Shown: one piece after another, positions 41,864 through 53,000 of the stretch | Position numbering within the stretch: the stretch's first letter is position 1 | Layout of the letters: each line of letters begins with the position of its first letter | Assembly (NCBI GenBank): GCA_016193485.1 | Contig: JACPRZ010000043.1 | Span: 201,758-265,757 of the forward strand | Reading direction: 5' to 3' | Length of the DNA: 64,000 bases | Origin: Bacteroidota bacterium | GTDB taxonomy: Bacteria; Bacteroidota; Bacteroidia; JACPRZ01 | Notes under the pieces: model-generated | Seen by the model: the letters and a program-made list of their open reading frames with translations, nothing else | Database searches by the model: none | What the model was told of the DNA's origin: nothing | Program-made: the position numbers and the translations under genes

Positions 41864-44800
41864 CTATTTGATTACCATTACATTTATTCCGACATTACCC
41901 TCCCCCGTCACAACTACCAGCCGGTATATTCCTTCGGGAAGGTTACCAACGTAAAGTCGGAATGCCTGCTGGTTTGTTGAAACGAGACCCGGTCCTGTCT
42001 CTGCCTCCTGCCCAAGCACATTCACTAAGTGTATTTCATTCACAACCTCATTTCCACCGGCAATTTCAACGTAAAGAATATCCTTTGCGGGGTTGGGATA
42101 AACAAGTAATACTAACTGCGGGTTGAAAATTGCGGATTGGGAAACCAGGAAATCCACAAAAACGCTACCTGTGACTGAACATCCATTGACATCGGTAATC
42201 GTTACGAAAAAAGTATCCGATACCAGGCCGGTTATTGTACCGGTATTGCCGCCATTGCTCCAGGAATATGTCAATGTTCCCGTGCCACCGCTTGCATACA
42301 CACTGGCAGTCCCGTCTGTACATGCCTGGCACCCCGCTTTGGTCATGGACAATGAATCAATAATTATTGCACAAATATCAGGCGCCTCCATGGATGCTGT
42401 GTTTGATTTGGATGAATTGTATGTCTTCAGTTTAATAACTGAAGTGCACCCGGTGGGATGAACCAACTCAATAAAATAGTACAAACTATCCACACCGGTA
42501 AGCGTATCCCAGTCGGCATACAAATTCGTACCGAAAACAACCGAATCAATAAGGGTGATATTATTCAAAGCGGTTCCGCGCCAGATCCTGTATTGCATAA
42601 TCGGTGTTATGCCTTCATAATCATTCCAGGCGAGATTTCGTTCATCGTTGACACCCACACTTGCGGTAAGAAGTATTGTCCGGTGTGAATCGCTCAGCAA
42701 AGAAATATTCCCGCAGGAATCCATTGTGGCGATTTTATACCGTTCGGCTTTTGTTTTGGGATCGGAAGCAAAATCAACGTACTGGCTTAAACTGTCATAC
42801 GGAACGTACCCGATGGAATCATATACATTGGTGAATATTTCTTTGTAAACAATGAATCCCTGCGTACCCATACCGGGTGTTTTTTCCCATGCAACTAAGT
42901 TCTTTTTGGTTAAACTATCAACCGTTACGATGCAAATATCCTGCTGATAAACAAATTCAGTCACTATGATGTTGTCAGAAATGAGACAGCCGTTAGCGTC
43001 AGTAACCGTTACCGTGTAACTGCCGCTGTTTAATGCGATTGCCGTTGAATCCGTATCTCCATTGCTCCATAAATAACTATAAGGCAAAACTCCCCCCCCT
43101 GTTGCGACAGTGGCGGTTGCATCTGAGAGCGCACAGGTAGGATCAACGTAAGCGAGAGATAGGGTGAGCGTTGATGGCTGGGTTATTGTTACAGTTGCCG
43201 GTGAGGTAATACAATTATTTGCATCTTTCACCACAATATCATAATTCCCATCAGAGAGATTACTGAAAGAATTGGTGAATTGGTATGTGTTCCCTCCGTC
43301 ATCTGAATACTCCAGGGTACCGCTTCCACCAGCAGCAGAAACAGTGATGTTGCCGTCACCGGCACCATTGCAACTTACATCGGTTTGCGAAGTGGTAAAA
43401 GTGATTGCTGCGGGTTCGGTTAATGTTACCGCGGAAGTTGAGTCGCACCCGTTATTGTCTCTGACAACGATTGTATAATTGCCTGCTGCTAAACTGTCAA
43501 AAATATTTGATGACTGGAAAGTTGTCCCCCCATCACCGGAAAATTGATAAGGGGTAATGCCGCCTGTTGCGGCAATATTAAAAGTGCCGTCACCCCCCCC
43601 GTTGCAGGATATATCCGTTTGCGAAACTGTAAATGTCAGCAGCGTAGGTTCGTTGATGCTGACGGATTGCGGCAGGGTGGTGCAATTATTTGAGTCCTTT
43701 ACGATTACATAATAAGTTCCCGCTAAAAGATTATTAAAAAGAGCGGGTATCTGCCAGGTGCTTCCGCTGTCGGCTGAGTATTGAAAACTGCCGGTGCCTC
43801 CTGCAGCAGTAACGGTAATAGCGCCATTATCGTCACCGTTACAGATTATATTTACCGGAGAAGGTGAAGCGGTGAGAATAGCCGGTTCTGTAATAATGAC
43901 TGATGATGTTTTTGTACATCCGACTGAATCGGTTACTGTAACAGTATAAGTTGCAGATTGCAGGGTAGAGACAGCAGAAAGGGAACTTCCGTTGCTCCAG
44001 TTATAAGTATAGGGAGCAATCCCTCCATTTACATTGGCATTTGCACTGCCATCGCTTCCATTGTAGCAGGAAACATTCGCCCGGACTATTGAAATGGATA
44101 TTACAGTTGGGGACGTAATGATTACCGATAGCGGAGTTGTCATGCAATTATTTGCATCTTTCACAACAACGCTGTAAGTGTCTGCCGGTAAACTATTGAA
44201 TGAATTGGAAAACTGGAATGTGCTGCCTCCGTTCTTTGAATATTGCAACGGGTTCACACCACCCGATGCGAGAACTACAATGCTGCCGTCATTGCCGCCA
44301 TTACAGGTAACATCGGTTTGCAGGGTGCTTGCGCTTATGCCGCCTGGTTCGGTCAAAATCACGGTGGAGGTGGCAGTACAGTTATTTGCATCTTTAACTA
44401 CAATTGAATAGGTATCGGGAACTAAGTTGTTGAAGACATTTGACGGTTGATAAGAGAACCCATTATCATTGGAATATTGATATGTTGTAACTCCGCCAGT
44501 AGCATTTACGGTTATGCTCCCGTTATTTCCTCCGTTGCAGGTTACATTGATTTGTGATGATGTAAAAGTCAACTGGGTTGGTTCGGTAAGATTAACTGCT
44601 GTTGAAAATGTGCAATTGTTGCTGTCCTTTACGACCATGGTATAGGAGGCGGCTGCCAGATTAGAAAAAGTACTTGCCGGCTGGTAAGAAATACCGCCAT
44701 TATTGGAATATTGGTAAGGCGTGATGCCTCCACCGGCATTTACGGTTATATTTCCATTGGTACCCCCCTGGCAACTGATATTCGCCTGATTGGTATTTAT

Positions 44801-47047
44801 GGTTATTGCAGGCGGTTGGCTTATTGTTATTGAATTTGAAAGAGTGCAGTTATTATTATCGGTTACCGTTACCGTGTATGTTGTTGCCAGCAGGTTTATT
44901 GCTGTTTGAACGGTCTGTGCGGGAGTTGTACTCCAGTTATAACTGTATGGTGATGCCCCTCCGCTGACATTTGCAGTTGCAGTTCCGTTGCTGCCACCAT
45001 TGCAAGTAGTTCCTGTTGACGAAAAGGTTATTTGAAGTGTGTCCGGTTGAGTTACTGTAACACTATCTACTCTGGTACAACCGTTATCATCGGTAACTGT
45101 AACAGTAAAAGTTCCGGCAGGAAGTCCGCTAACTGAAAAATTTGTATCAACGGGCGAAGAACTCCATTGAAGCGAATATGGTGAAATACCACCCACAACA
45201 CTGACACCTGTTGAACCATTTGAACCGCCATTGCATGAAACAGGCGATGAAATCATACTCGTAAGTAAACCATTGGGCGAAGTTATTATTACAGCATCAG
45301 CGATAGAACATCCTGTTGCAGTGGTAACAGTAACATAAAAAGTATCGGCAATAAGACCAGTTGCCGTAGAACCGGTTTGCCCGTTACTCCAGTTGTATGT
45401 ATAGGGGGGAACGCCATCAGTAATTAGAGGTGTTGCACCACCATCGTTTCCCCCATAGCAGGAAACATTATTGTAATTTATTGAAGGAACAATCAGCGCG
45501 CAATATTTTGCAAAATAGATATCTTCAAATCCTACATTGGTCAAGTTGGCAGTAGCGGAGCCGGGATCAAAATCGGCTGTTCCCCAGAAAAAACCGGTAA
45601 TAAAGACATTCATTCCATCATCAACTGCAATACTATAGCCATAATCATAATTTGCGGAACCGATTTTATTAGCCCAGATGTAATTACCGTTTACATCATA
45701 CTTTGCGAAATAAATATCATTATTTCCCACTGGAGTCAAAAGAGCCGCTCCGGCACCTGGGTCAAAATCGGCTGTACCACTGAAATACCCGGTTAAATAA
45801 ACATTCCCTGTTGTGTCAACATCAATACAATATCCGTAATCATAACTTGTAGACCCGATACTGTTCGCCCATAAGTAGTTTCCGTTTACATCATATTTTG
45901 CAAAAAAGATATCTTCATTTCCAAGGGACATAAGGTTAGCGGTTCCCGGTCCCGGGTCAAAGTCACCGGTGCCGGAAAAATACCCGGTAACATAAGAGTT
46001 TCCATCACCATCGTTAGTAATACCATAACCAAAACTGTTATCGGAGCCGATCTTCTTTGCCCATAAATAGTTGCCGTTTGCATCATACTTGGAACAAAAA
46101 GCAGACACAAGTGCTGTAATTAAATTAAAAGTATCAATACCTGGGTCAAAATCGGCAGTATCTCCAAAATAACCGGTAAGGTAACAATAACCGGAATCAT
46201 CAATTGAAATTGACCTGCCTTCATCACCGTATTTTGACCCAACGTTTTTCGCCCACAAGTAATTGCCATTGGCATCATATTTGGCAAAAAAGATATCATC
46301 GCTTCCGGAAGGCCCTGTAGCGGTCAGGATGACCGTACCGGCACCCGGATCAAAATCGGCAGCATCGCGGAAAAATCCTGTGATAAAAACATTACCGGTG
46401 GAGTCAACGGCTATTGAATATCCTTCATCATAGTCGGTTGAGCCGATGTTTTTCGCCCAAACATAATTTCCGTTTGCATCGTATTTTGCAAAAAAGATAT
46501 CCGGTGTAGCGCCCCCCACTGAAGTAAGGTCAGCGGTTCCGGGACCGGGGTCAAAATCAACTATATTCCGAAAAGAACCAGTAACCAATACATTTCCGGA
46601 ATTATCAACGGTAATATCGTAACCGTAATTATAACCGTTTATTGAGCCGATATTTTTCGCCCATACATAATTACCGTCAGCATCATACTTTGCTAAAAAA
46701 ATATCCGTAATACCATTCGGAGTCAGATTAGCGACTCCAGGTCCCGGGTCAAAATCGGTTGTTGCATTGAATGAACCGGTGATATAGGCATTGCCGCTGC
46801 CATCTGTGGCTATGCTGTAACCGATATCACTATTGAATGAACCAACACTTTTTGCATACTGGTAAATTTGAGCCGAAGCAACCATTTGTCCGTTCCAGTA
46901 AAGAAATGTTGAAATGAAAATAAAGGAAAGGATCAGGGAATTTTTGGTTCTTCCCCCTTTGAAAAAGGGGGAGATGGGGGGGGTATTAATATTACTCATG
47001 TCGTCATGGACGTGTGCAATGGAAAGGGTCTGGTCAATGGTTTTCAT
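41864..47047 (-). CDS. Giant T9SS-secreted protein with seven-blade SBBP propeller, SprB repeats and FN3-like module
   Basis: 1727 residues from the ATG at 47047. The N-terminus is odd: a polar start, TPPISPFFKGGRTKN encoded by a GC-rich palindrome, then the hydrophobic core (SLILSFIFISTFLYW) and cleavage near ASAQ, so the signal peptide is about 60 residues. Seven SBBP units (NVYLTGYFSGTADFDPG type), eleven SprB-like repeats, a module of about 190 residues shared with the neighbour (residues about 1367-1556; AWEKTPG, YRIWRGT, VHPTGCTS), one more SprB repeat and a T9SS domain (VYPNPAKDILYVEIAGG to NVMVIK). Paralogue of 15297-19163. It follows the 2508-residue gene by 32 bases, so the two form a tandem transcription unit. 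Probable adhesin. Confidence 0.87.
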   Translation of the reverse strand: MKTIDQTLSIAHVHDDMSNINTPPISPFFKGGRTKNSLILSFIFISTFLYWNGQMVASAQIYQYAKSVGSFNSDIGYSIATDGSGNAYITGSFNATTDFDPGPGVANLTPNGITDIFLAKYDADGNYVWAKNIGSINGYNYGYDITVDNSGNVLVTGSFRNIVDFDPGPGTADLTSVGGATPDIFFAKYDANGNYVWAKNIGSTDYDEGYSIAVDSTGNVFITGFFRDAADFDPGAGTVILTATGPSGSDDIFFAKYDANGNYLWAKNVGSKYGDEGRSISIDDSGYCYLTGYFGDTADFDPGIDTFNLITALVSAFCSKYDANGNYLWAKKIGSDNSFGYGITNDGDGNSYVTGYFSGTGDFDPGPGTANLMSLGNEDIFFAKYDVNGNYLWANSIGSTSYDYGYCIDVDTTGNVYLTGYFSGTADFDPGAGAALLTPVGNNDIYFAKYDVNGNYIWANKIGSANYDYGYSIAVDDGMNVFITGFFWGTADFDPGSATANLTNVGFEDIYFAKYCALIVPSINYNNVSCYGGNDGGATPLITDGVPPYTYNWSNGQTGSTATGLIADTFYVTVTTATGCSIADAVIITSPNGLLTSMISSPVSCNGGSNGSTGVSVVGGISPYSLQWSSSPVDTNFSVSGLPAGTFTVTVTDDNGCTRVDSVTVTQPDTLQITFSSTGTTCNGGSNGTATANVSGGASPYSYNWSTTPAQTVQTAINLLATTYTVTVTDNNNCTLSNSITISQPPAITINTNQANISCQGGTNGNITVNAGGGITPYQYSNNGGISYQPASTFSNLAAASYTMVVKDSNNCTFSTAVNLTEPTQLTFTSSQINVTCNGGNNGSITVNATGGVTTYQYSNDNGFSYQPSNVFNNLVPDTYSIVVKDANNCTATSTVILTEPGGISASTLQTDVTCNGGNDGSIVVLASGGVNPLQYSKNGGSTFQFSNSFNSLPADTYSVVVKDANNCMTTPLSVIITSPTVISISIVRANVSCYNGSDGSANANVNGGIAPYTYNWSNGSSLSAVSTLQSATYTVTVTDSVGCTKTSSVIITEPAILTASPSPVNIICNGDDNGAITVTAAGGTGSFQYSADSGSTWQIPALFNNLLAGTYYVIVKDSNNCTTLPQSVSINEPTLLTFTVSQTDISCNGGGDGTFNIAATGGITPYQFSGDGGTTFQSSNIFDSLAAGNYTIVVRDNNGCDSTSAVTLTEPAAITFTTSQTDVSCNGAGDGNITVSAAGGSGTLEYSDDGGNTYQFTNSFSNLSDGNYDIVVKDANNCITSPATVTITQPSTLTLSLAYVDPTCALSDATATVATGGGVLPYSYLWSNGDTDSTAIALNSGSYTVTVTDANGCLISDNIIVTEFVYQQDICIVTVDSLTKKNLVAWEKTPGMGTQGFIVYKEIFTNVYDSIGYVPYDSLSQYVDFASDPKTKAERYKIATMDSCGNISLLSDSHRTILLTASVGVNDERNLAWNDYEGITPIMQYRIWRGTALNNITLIDSVVFGTNLYADWDTLTGVDSLYYFIELVHPTGCTSVIKLKTYNSSKSNTASMEAPDICAIIIDSLSMTKAGCQACTDGTASVYASGGTGTLTYSWSNGGNTGTITGLVSDTFFVTITDVNGCSVTGSVFVDFLVSQSAIFNPQLVLLVYPNPAKDILYVEIAGGNEVVNEIHLVNVLGQEAETGPGLVSTNQQAFRLYVGNLPEGIYRLVVVTGEGNVGINVMVIK
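42380..42950 (-). other. FN3-like module shared by two giant T9SS proteins, copy 1
   Basis: Encodes about 190 residues between SprB repeats: TVDSLTKKNLVAWEKTPG, KEIFTNVYDSIGYVPYDS, ERYKIATMDSCGN, YRIWRGTALNNITLIDSV and ELVHPTGCTSVIKLKTYNSS. The neighbour at 47080-54606 carries the same block (copy 2, 48970-49535) with very similar residues. Pattern resembles a pair of fibronectin type III domains. Confidence 0.7.
46943..46983. repeat. GC-rich palindrome inserted at the N-terminus of a T9SS gene
   Basis: TCCCCCTTT (46952-46960), loop GAA, AAAGGGGGA (46964-46972), then GATGGGGGGGG. On the minus strand it encodes TPPISPFFKGGR, between the start and the hydrophobic core of the signal peptide. 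Protein-level relative of TPLPPSPEREGG at 14599. Confidence 0.8.
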
Positions 47048-47079
47048 GGAAAATCAGATTTAATTATGATTGAAAATAA

Positions 47080-50000
47080 TCACTTGAGTTCAATTACCCT
47101 GATTGCTGTTTCGCCAAAATCAGTTTTCAGCCGGATAAGATATATTCCTTCTGCGTATCCGATTGCGGCAGCGCTGAAACCGCGTTCGTGAATGCCGGCA
47201 GATTCAGGTCCTTTGTACAACTCATATATTTTCATGCCAAACAGGTTGTACACATTCACAGTGACAAAACTTTCAGCCGGTAAATAGTACACAAGGGTCG
47301 TCAGTTTTTTGTAAGGATTTGGAAATGCTGTGAGGATTGTGTTGTTGGATGCAACCGGTAATCCGGTAATCAGTTTCACCGTATCGGTATAAACTGCCTG
47401 GCAATTATTAGCATCAGTAACCGTAACCGAATATGTTGCAGCAGATAAACCTGAAATATCTTCGGTGGTTTCGCTGTTGCTCCACAGGTAGGTATAAGCG
47501 CCTGTTCCCCCACTGACCGTTATCTGGATTTCTCCGTCATTGTTACCGGGAGAAGTTGCGTCAATTATAGTGTCAACGGCCAGTGCGAGTGATGCCGGTT
47601 CGGTAACAGTTACATTGGAAAATGCATTGCAGCCGGCACTGTCCGTTACCTGTATTGAATAATTTCCTCCGCTCAATCCCGTTGCCGTAGAGGTTGTCTG
47701 ATTTCCTGCTGAACTATCCCACTGAATGGTGTAAGGGGGGGAGCCGCCTGTGATTCCTACCGTTGCCGTGCCATCGCCATCGCCATTGCATGTTACCGGT
47801 GTTGATGACTGGGAGAGAACAGGTGCATTGGCATCACTGACTGAGGCGGTGGCCGATACCGTACAATTATTCCCATCGGTAATTGAAACGGTATAGTTTC
47901 CTACCAAGAGTGAGGTTGCCGTTGAATTGCTTTGCCCGTTGCTCCATAGATAAGTCAGAGTACCGGTTCCCCCCCCTGCAGTCGCAGTAGCGCTGCCGTC
48001 AGTATTTCCGCAAGTGGGAGTGACGGTTGAAACTGAAAGGGTTATCTGTGCTGGTTCCGTAACGGTGACGCTTTGCGTACCAAAGCATCCTTTTGAATCG
48101 GTAACCGTTACGTTAAATGTGTCGGCTGATAATCCCATCGCTGTTGCATTGGTTTGATTGCCTGCCGATGAATCCCACAGGTAAGTGAAAGGCGATACAC
48201 CGCTTGCCGGTAAAACCGTTGCAGAGCCATTGGAACCCCCGTAACAACTGACCGCTGTTGAAGTTGAGAGCAGATTCAACGGGACATTTACGGATGAAAC
48301 CGATGCGGATGTTGTCCCGGTGCAACCCGAACCATCGGTTGCAGTAACGGTGTAGGTTGCAGGAGCGAGTCCTGTTGCCGCATCAGCGCTCTGGCTGTTG
48401 CTCCATACATAGTTATAGCCACCGGTACCCCCCCCTGCAGCAGCCGTGGCAGTTCCATCGGAGTTATTGCAGGTTGCATCCGTGACCGTTGTGCTTACGG
48501 CAAGAGAAATATTCAATGCATTGACCACAACACTGTTCTGGAAAGGGCAACCGCTGTTGTCAGTGGCGGTGACGGTGTATGTGGCTGCAGCAAGTCCTGT
48601 TGAAACACTGTTGCTCTGGCCGCTGCTCCACGCATAGGAGAATCCTCCGGTGCCGCCTGTTGCCGATGCGGATGCGGTTCCATCACCGCTGCTACACGTA
48701 TCGGGAGTTGATGATACCGAAATTGATATTACAGGAGGTTCTGTGATTGTTATTGTATCGGCAGCGGTAATGGCTTTGGAATCGGTAACCGTAACGATAT
48801 AATTACCGGCAGTAAGACCTGTGGCTGTTTGTGTACTCTGTGAAGAGGGGTCATTCCATAGGTAAGAAAAGGGACCTGTTCCACCGCTTTCAATTACAGT
48901 TGCGGTTCCGTTTGTACCGGTATTGCATGTTACATCTGTTGCGCTCATGGAAAGAGTTATTCCCAGTGATGGCGCTTCCATGGATGCAGTATTTGATTTG
49001 GACGAATTGTATGTTTTGATTTTCAACGTTGAAGTACAACCGGTTGGGTGTACAATTTCCACTACATAAAATAAACTGTCGGCACCGGCAAGAGTATCCC
49101 AGTCGTTGTAAGCGGTATTTGTACTTACCACTGAGTCAATCAGAGCGATGTTTGATGATGTTGTTCCTCTCCATATCCTGTACTGCGGAGCAGTAAATCC
49201 TTCATAGTTCTGCCAACTCAGATTCCTTTGATCCTGTGCCCCAAGGTTTACCTGTAGAAGCATTGTCCGGTGAGAATCGCTTAACATTGAGAAATTTCCA
49301 CACGAATCTAAAGTGGCAATTTTATATCGTTCCGATTTTGTATTTGGAGCAGATGCATAATCAATAAAGTAACTTATGCTGTCATAGGGAACAAAACCGA
49401 TGGTGTCATAAACGTTGGTGAAAATTTCTTTAAAAATATAATACCTGCTTGTGGATAATCCCGGAGTTTTTTCCCATGCGATGAGATTTTTATTTGTGGC
49501 GCTGTCAACCGTAACAACACATATCGAATGGGGTTGGGCTGTGACGGTAACCGGTACGGAAGCAGTGGTATCGCATCCCTTGCTGTCGGTTATTGTAACT
49601 GTATAATTTCCTCCGGCCAATGCAGTGGCAAGTGATGTTGTAGCGCCTCCTGTCCAGGTATAGGAATATGGAGATGTGCCGCCTGAAACTGCCACCGAAG
49701 CCGTCCCGTCATTGTTGCCGCAGGTTGCAGTTGAAGCGGTGGCTGAAGCAGTAAGCAGGGCGGGCTGGGTGACGGAATAATTGCGAACTGTTATGCATCC
49801 GCTGGCATCGGTTATATAGCAGATATAATTACCTGCCGGCTTATTGTAAATATTATTGGATTGTTCACCGCTTGACCAACTGCGCTGGTATGGCGTGGTT
49901 CCACCGGTAATGCTTTGTAAAACGGAACCGTTGCTTAAGCCATAGCAAGTAGCATTATTGATGGTTGAGGTAATAACCGGGGCATTGGTATTGCTGACAC

Positions 50001-53000
50001 TGGCAATTCCGGTTGTCGTACAGACATTAGCATCGGTTACGGTAATCATAAAAGTTCCGGCAGGAAGACCGGTTGCCGTTTGGGTTGTCTGGCTGTCATC
50101 CCACAGGTATGAGTACGGACTCACACCTCCACCGGCAATTGCAGTTGCACTGCCGTTACTTGTACCGCAATTTGTTCCTATCACCGCAAAAGAAACAGAT
50201 ACAGGGGGGGGTTGGGTTACTTCGGCTACAAGAGATGACTGGCAGCCGGTTGAATCGGTCAATGTAAGAATATAAGTGCCGGCTGCAAGGGAAGAGATAT
50301 CCTCCAAAGTGGTACCGTTTGACCAGTTATAAGTATATGGTGCAAATCCACCGGTAACCGTTATCCCGATGCTTCCGTTATTACCGCCATAGCAATTAAC
50401 AGTACCTACAGAAGATAGGGAAATAACCGGTGCACCGGTTTCATTGACAGCGATAATTCTTGATGAAGTACAACCGGTTGCATCAGTCACAGTAACGGAA
50501 TAAGTACCTGCGCTCAATGTTGTATTTGACTGGCCATTGGTAAAATCGGACCATAAATATGAAAATGGGGCATTACCACCGCTGGTAACATAAATTGTTG
50601 AACTGCCGTCATTGTTGCCGCAGGATGCAGGTGCTGTGGTATCGGTTAGCACAATGGGAGAAGGATTTACCAGAGTGACAGAACCGGTTACCCCGCATCC
50701 GATGTTGTCCGTAACGGTTACGTCATACGTTCCGGGAATAAGATTCACTGCAACTGAAGTCGTCTGGGACAATGCATCACTCCATAAATATGAATATGGC
50801 GATTGCCCGCCTGATGCGCTTGCGGAAATGGTTCCGTCAGATCCGTTATAGCAGGTAACAGGAGATGAAATTGCGGTATTAACGGTTAACCCCGAAACAT
50901 CAAATACATTTACTGTCCTGGAAAGAAGGATTGTATTACTGCAACCGTTTGTGATTTTTACGGTCACGGAATAATTCCCCTCGGCCAGATACTGGTGAGA
51001 AACGGCAGGATTTATTGAAGTCACTGTATCGCCATCGCCAAAATCCCAGAAATATGTCTCCCCCCCTACACCGACAAAATTTATCGGTTTGCAGGTTGTG
51101 TACCCCCCCTGTGTGATCGGTTCTTCAATGAGTAAATCACCATTCACCAGGAAATTGTTCCCGATTATTATATTCATGGAATCAGTTGTGCTGATGCCGC
51201 AGCCGTTGGTATAAGTGAACTTAACCAAATATGTCCCGGTGTCTGAATAAGCGTGTTTGATTATGGTAATGATGTACCCCTGGTCAACAATAAATTGTTC
51301 AGTCGCCACATCGGTATATCCGTCTCCGAAATCCCACAGATTGTTTCCTGTTCCCCTGAAGAAAAAGAGAACTACATCACCGGGACATCCGGCAATATTG
51401 CTCCCGTTGGAAATCCCCCATTCTTCCCCGGAAGCAAATTGTGTTGTCAAACTATCTGTAATTGAAATTACAGTATCAAAAAGTGCCGAATTTCCGCATG
51501 GGTTGATGGCGATTAACTGTACCATATATGTCCCGGTATCGGAATATGAATGTGATGTTGCGGATCCGATTACGGTATCCGTTATTCCATCCCCGAAATT
51601 CCAGATATACTGGTAACTGGATGAGCCGCCACCGGCAATGAATTGAACAGCGTCTCCTGTGCAGGCGGTATTGGAAGAAGGTAAAACAGATAATTGCGGA
51701 ACCTGTATATCGTCCGTAATTAAAATGGAACCAAAATTTGATTTTGAATTTCCGCAACTGTTAAAAACCGTCAGGGAAGTGATGTAATTCCCAACCGAAT
51801 CGTAAGCATGCTCAATTGTACTGCCGGTGGTAAAAACTGTGTCTCCATCGCCAAAAACCCAGCGATAAAGATTGAAGGTGGTATTTTCAGCCCAGAAGGA
51901 GATATTTTCACCCGGGCAGGCCGATGAGACGGAGTTTTGCATTCGGCCGAGTGCCGGGGTCAACCCGGTATCAATAACAACCGGGGTTGAAATAATGGTA
52001 TCTATACCGCAGTGGTTGAGTATGGTAACTGATGCCACATAGTTCCCCGTTGAATCATAAGAGTGAACTGCGGTGGAAGCGCCTGTTGCTGATGTACTAT
52101 CGCCAAAATTCCAGAGATAAGAAGCATAGCCGCTATTGGTTGTGATATTCACCACGTCTCCGGGGCAGGCAGGTACCGGGGAAACGGTCATTGACAGATC
52201 AGAGAGAAAGCCCACATCGCTTCCGATAATAATTGTGTCGTTTAATAATGCTGAATTCCCACAGTAATTAGTCAGTGAAACCGAAACAGGAAAAGTACCT
52301 GTATCACTAAACAAATAACTAACTGTTGAAAGTGTATTGTTAAGCAGCGGGCTCCCGTCACCAAAATTCCATACATAGGATAGCATACCAGGCACTGTGG
52401 CAAGTGAAATTTCCTGGCCCGGGCAGGCAGGAGTGGAATTGATCAATAGTGTAGCATATGAGGGAATTGGAAGGTTTGAATCAATAGTGATTTCGCCAAT
52501 CGTGGTTTTGGCCTGATTGCATAGATTTTTATATGTCAGCGAATAATGATATACGCCCGACTGGGAATAAGTGTGGTAAGCCCATCTGGAATTTGTAACG
52601 GAATCAATAACCCCGTCACCGAAATCCCATGTATAGAATGGAAATTGAGAATTGTTTGAAAAACTTATTTCCTGTCCGGTGCAGGCAGGTGCTGGATTAA
52701 CTGTAACCGAGGGAGCACTTGAAATACCAGCATTGTTCGTCACAACAACAGAAGCGGTTAGTGTAGTGTCAAAACCGCAATGGTTTGTTATTACCAATGT
52801 AATGTTATATGTTCCGGTATCTGAGTAATAATGCGGTTGGTTTGATGATGGAGCATTCAGGAGCGGAGTTCCATCGCCAAAATCCCATAAGTAATTTGAA
52901 TACCCTGTAGGTGGGCTGAAAAGAACCTTTGTGTTGGGACAAACTGAATTAAAAGATCCGTTTATTTTAAAACTCGGTGTATTGGGGAAGGTGGTGCTGT

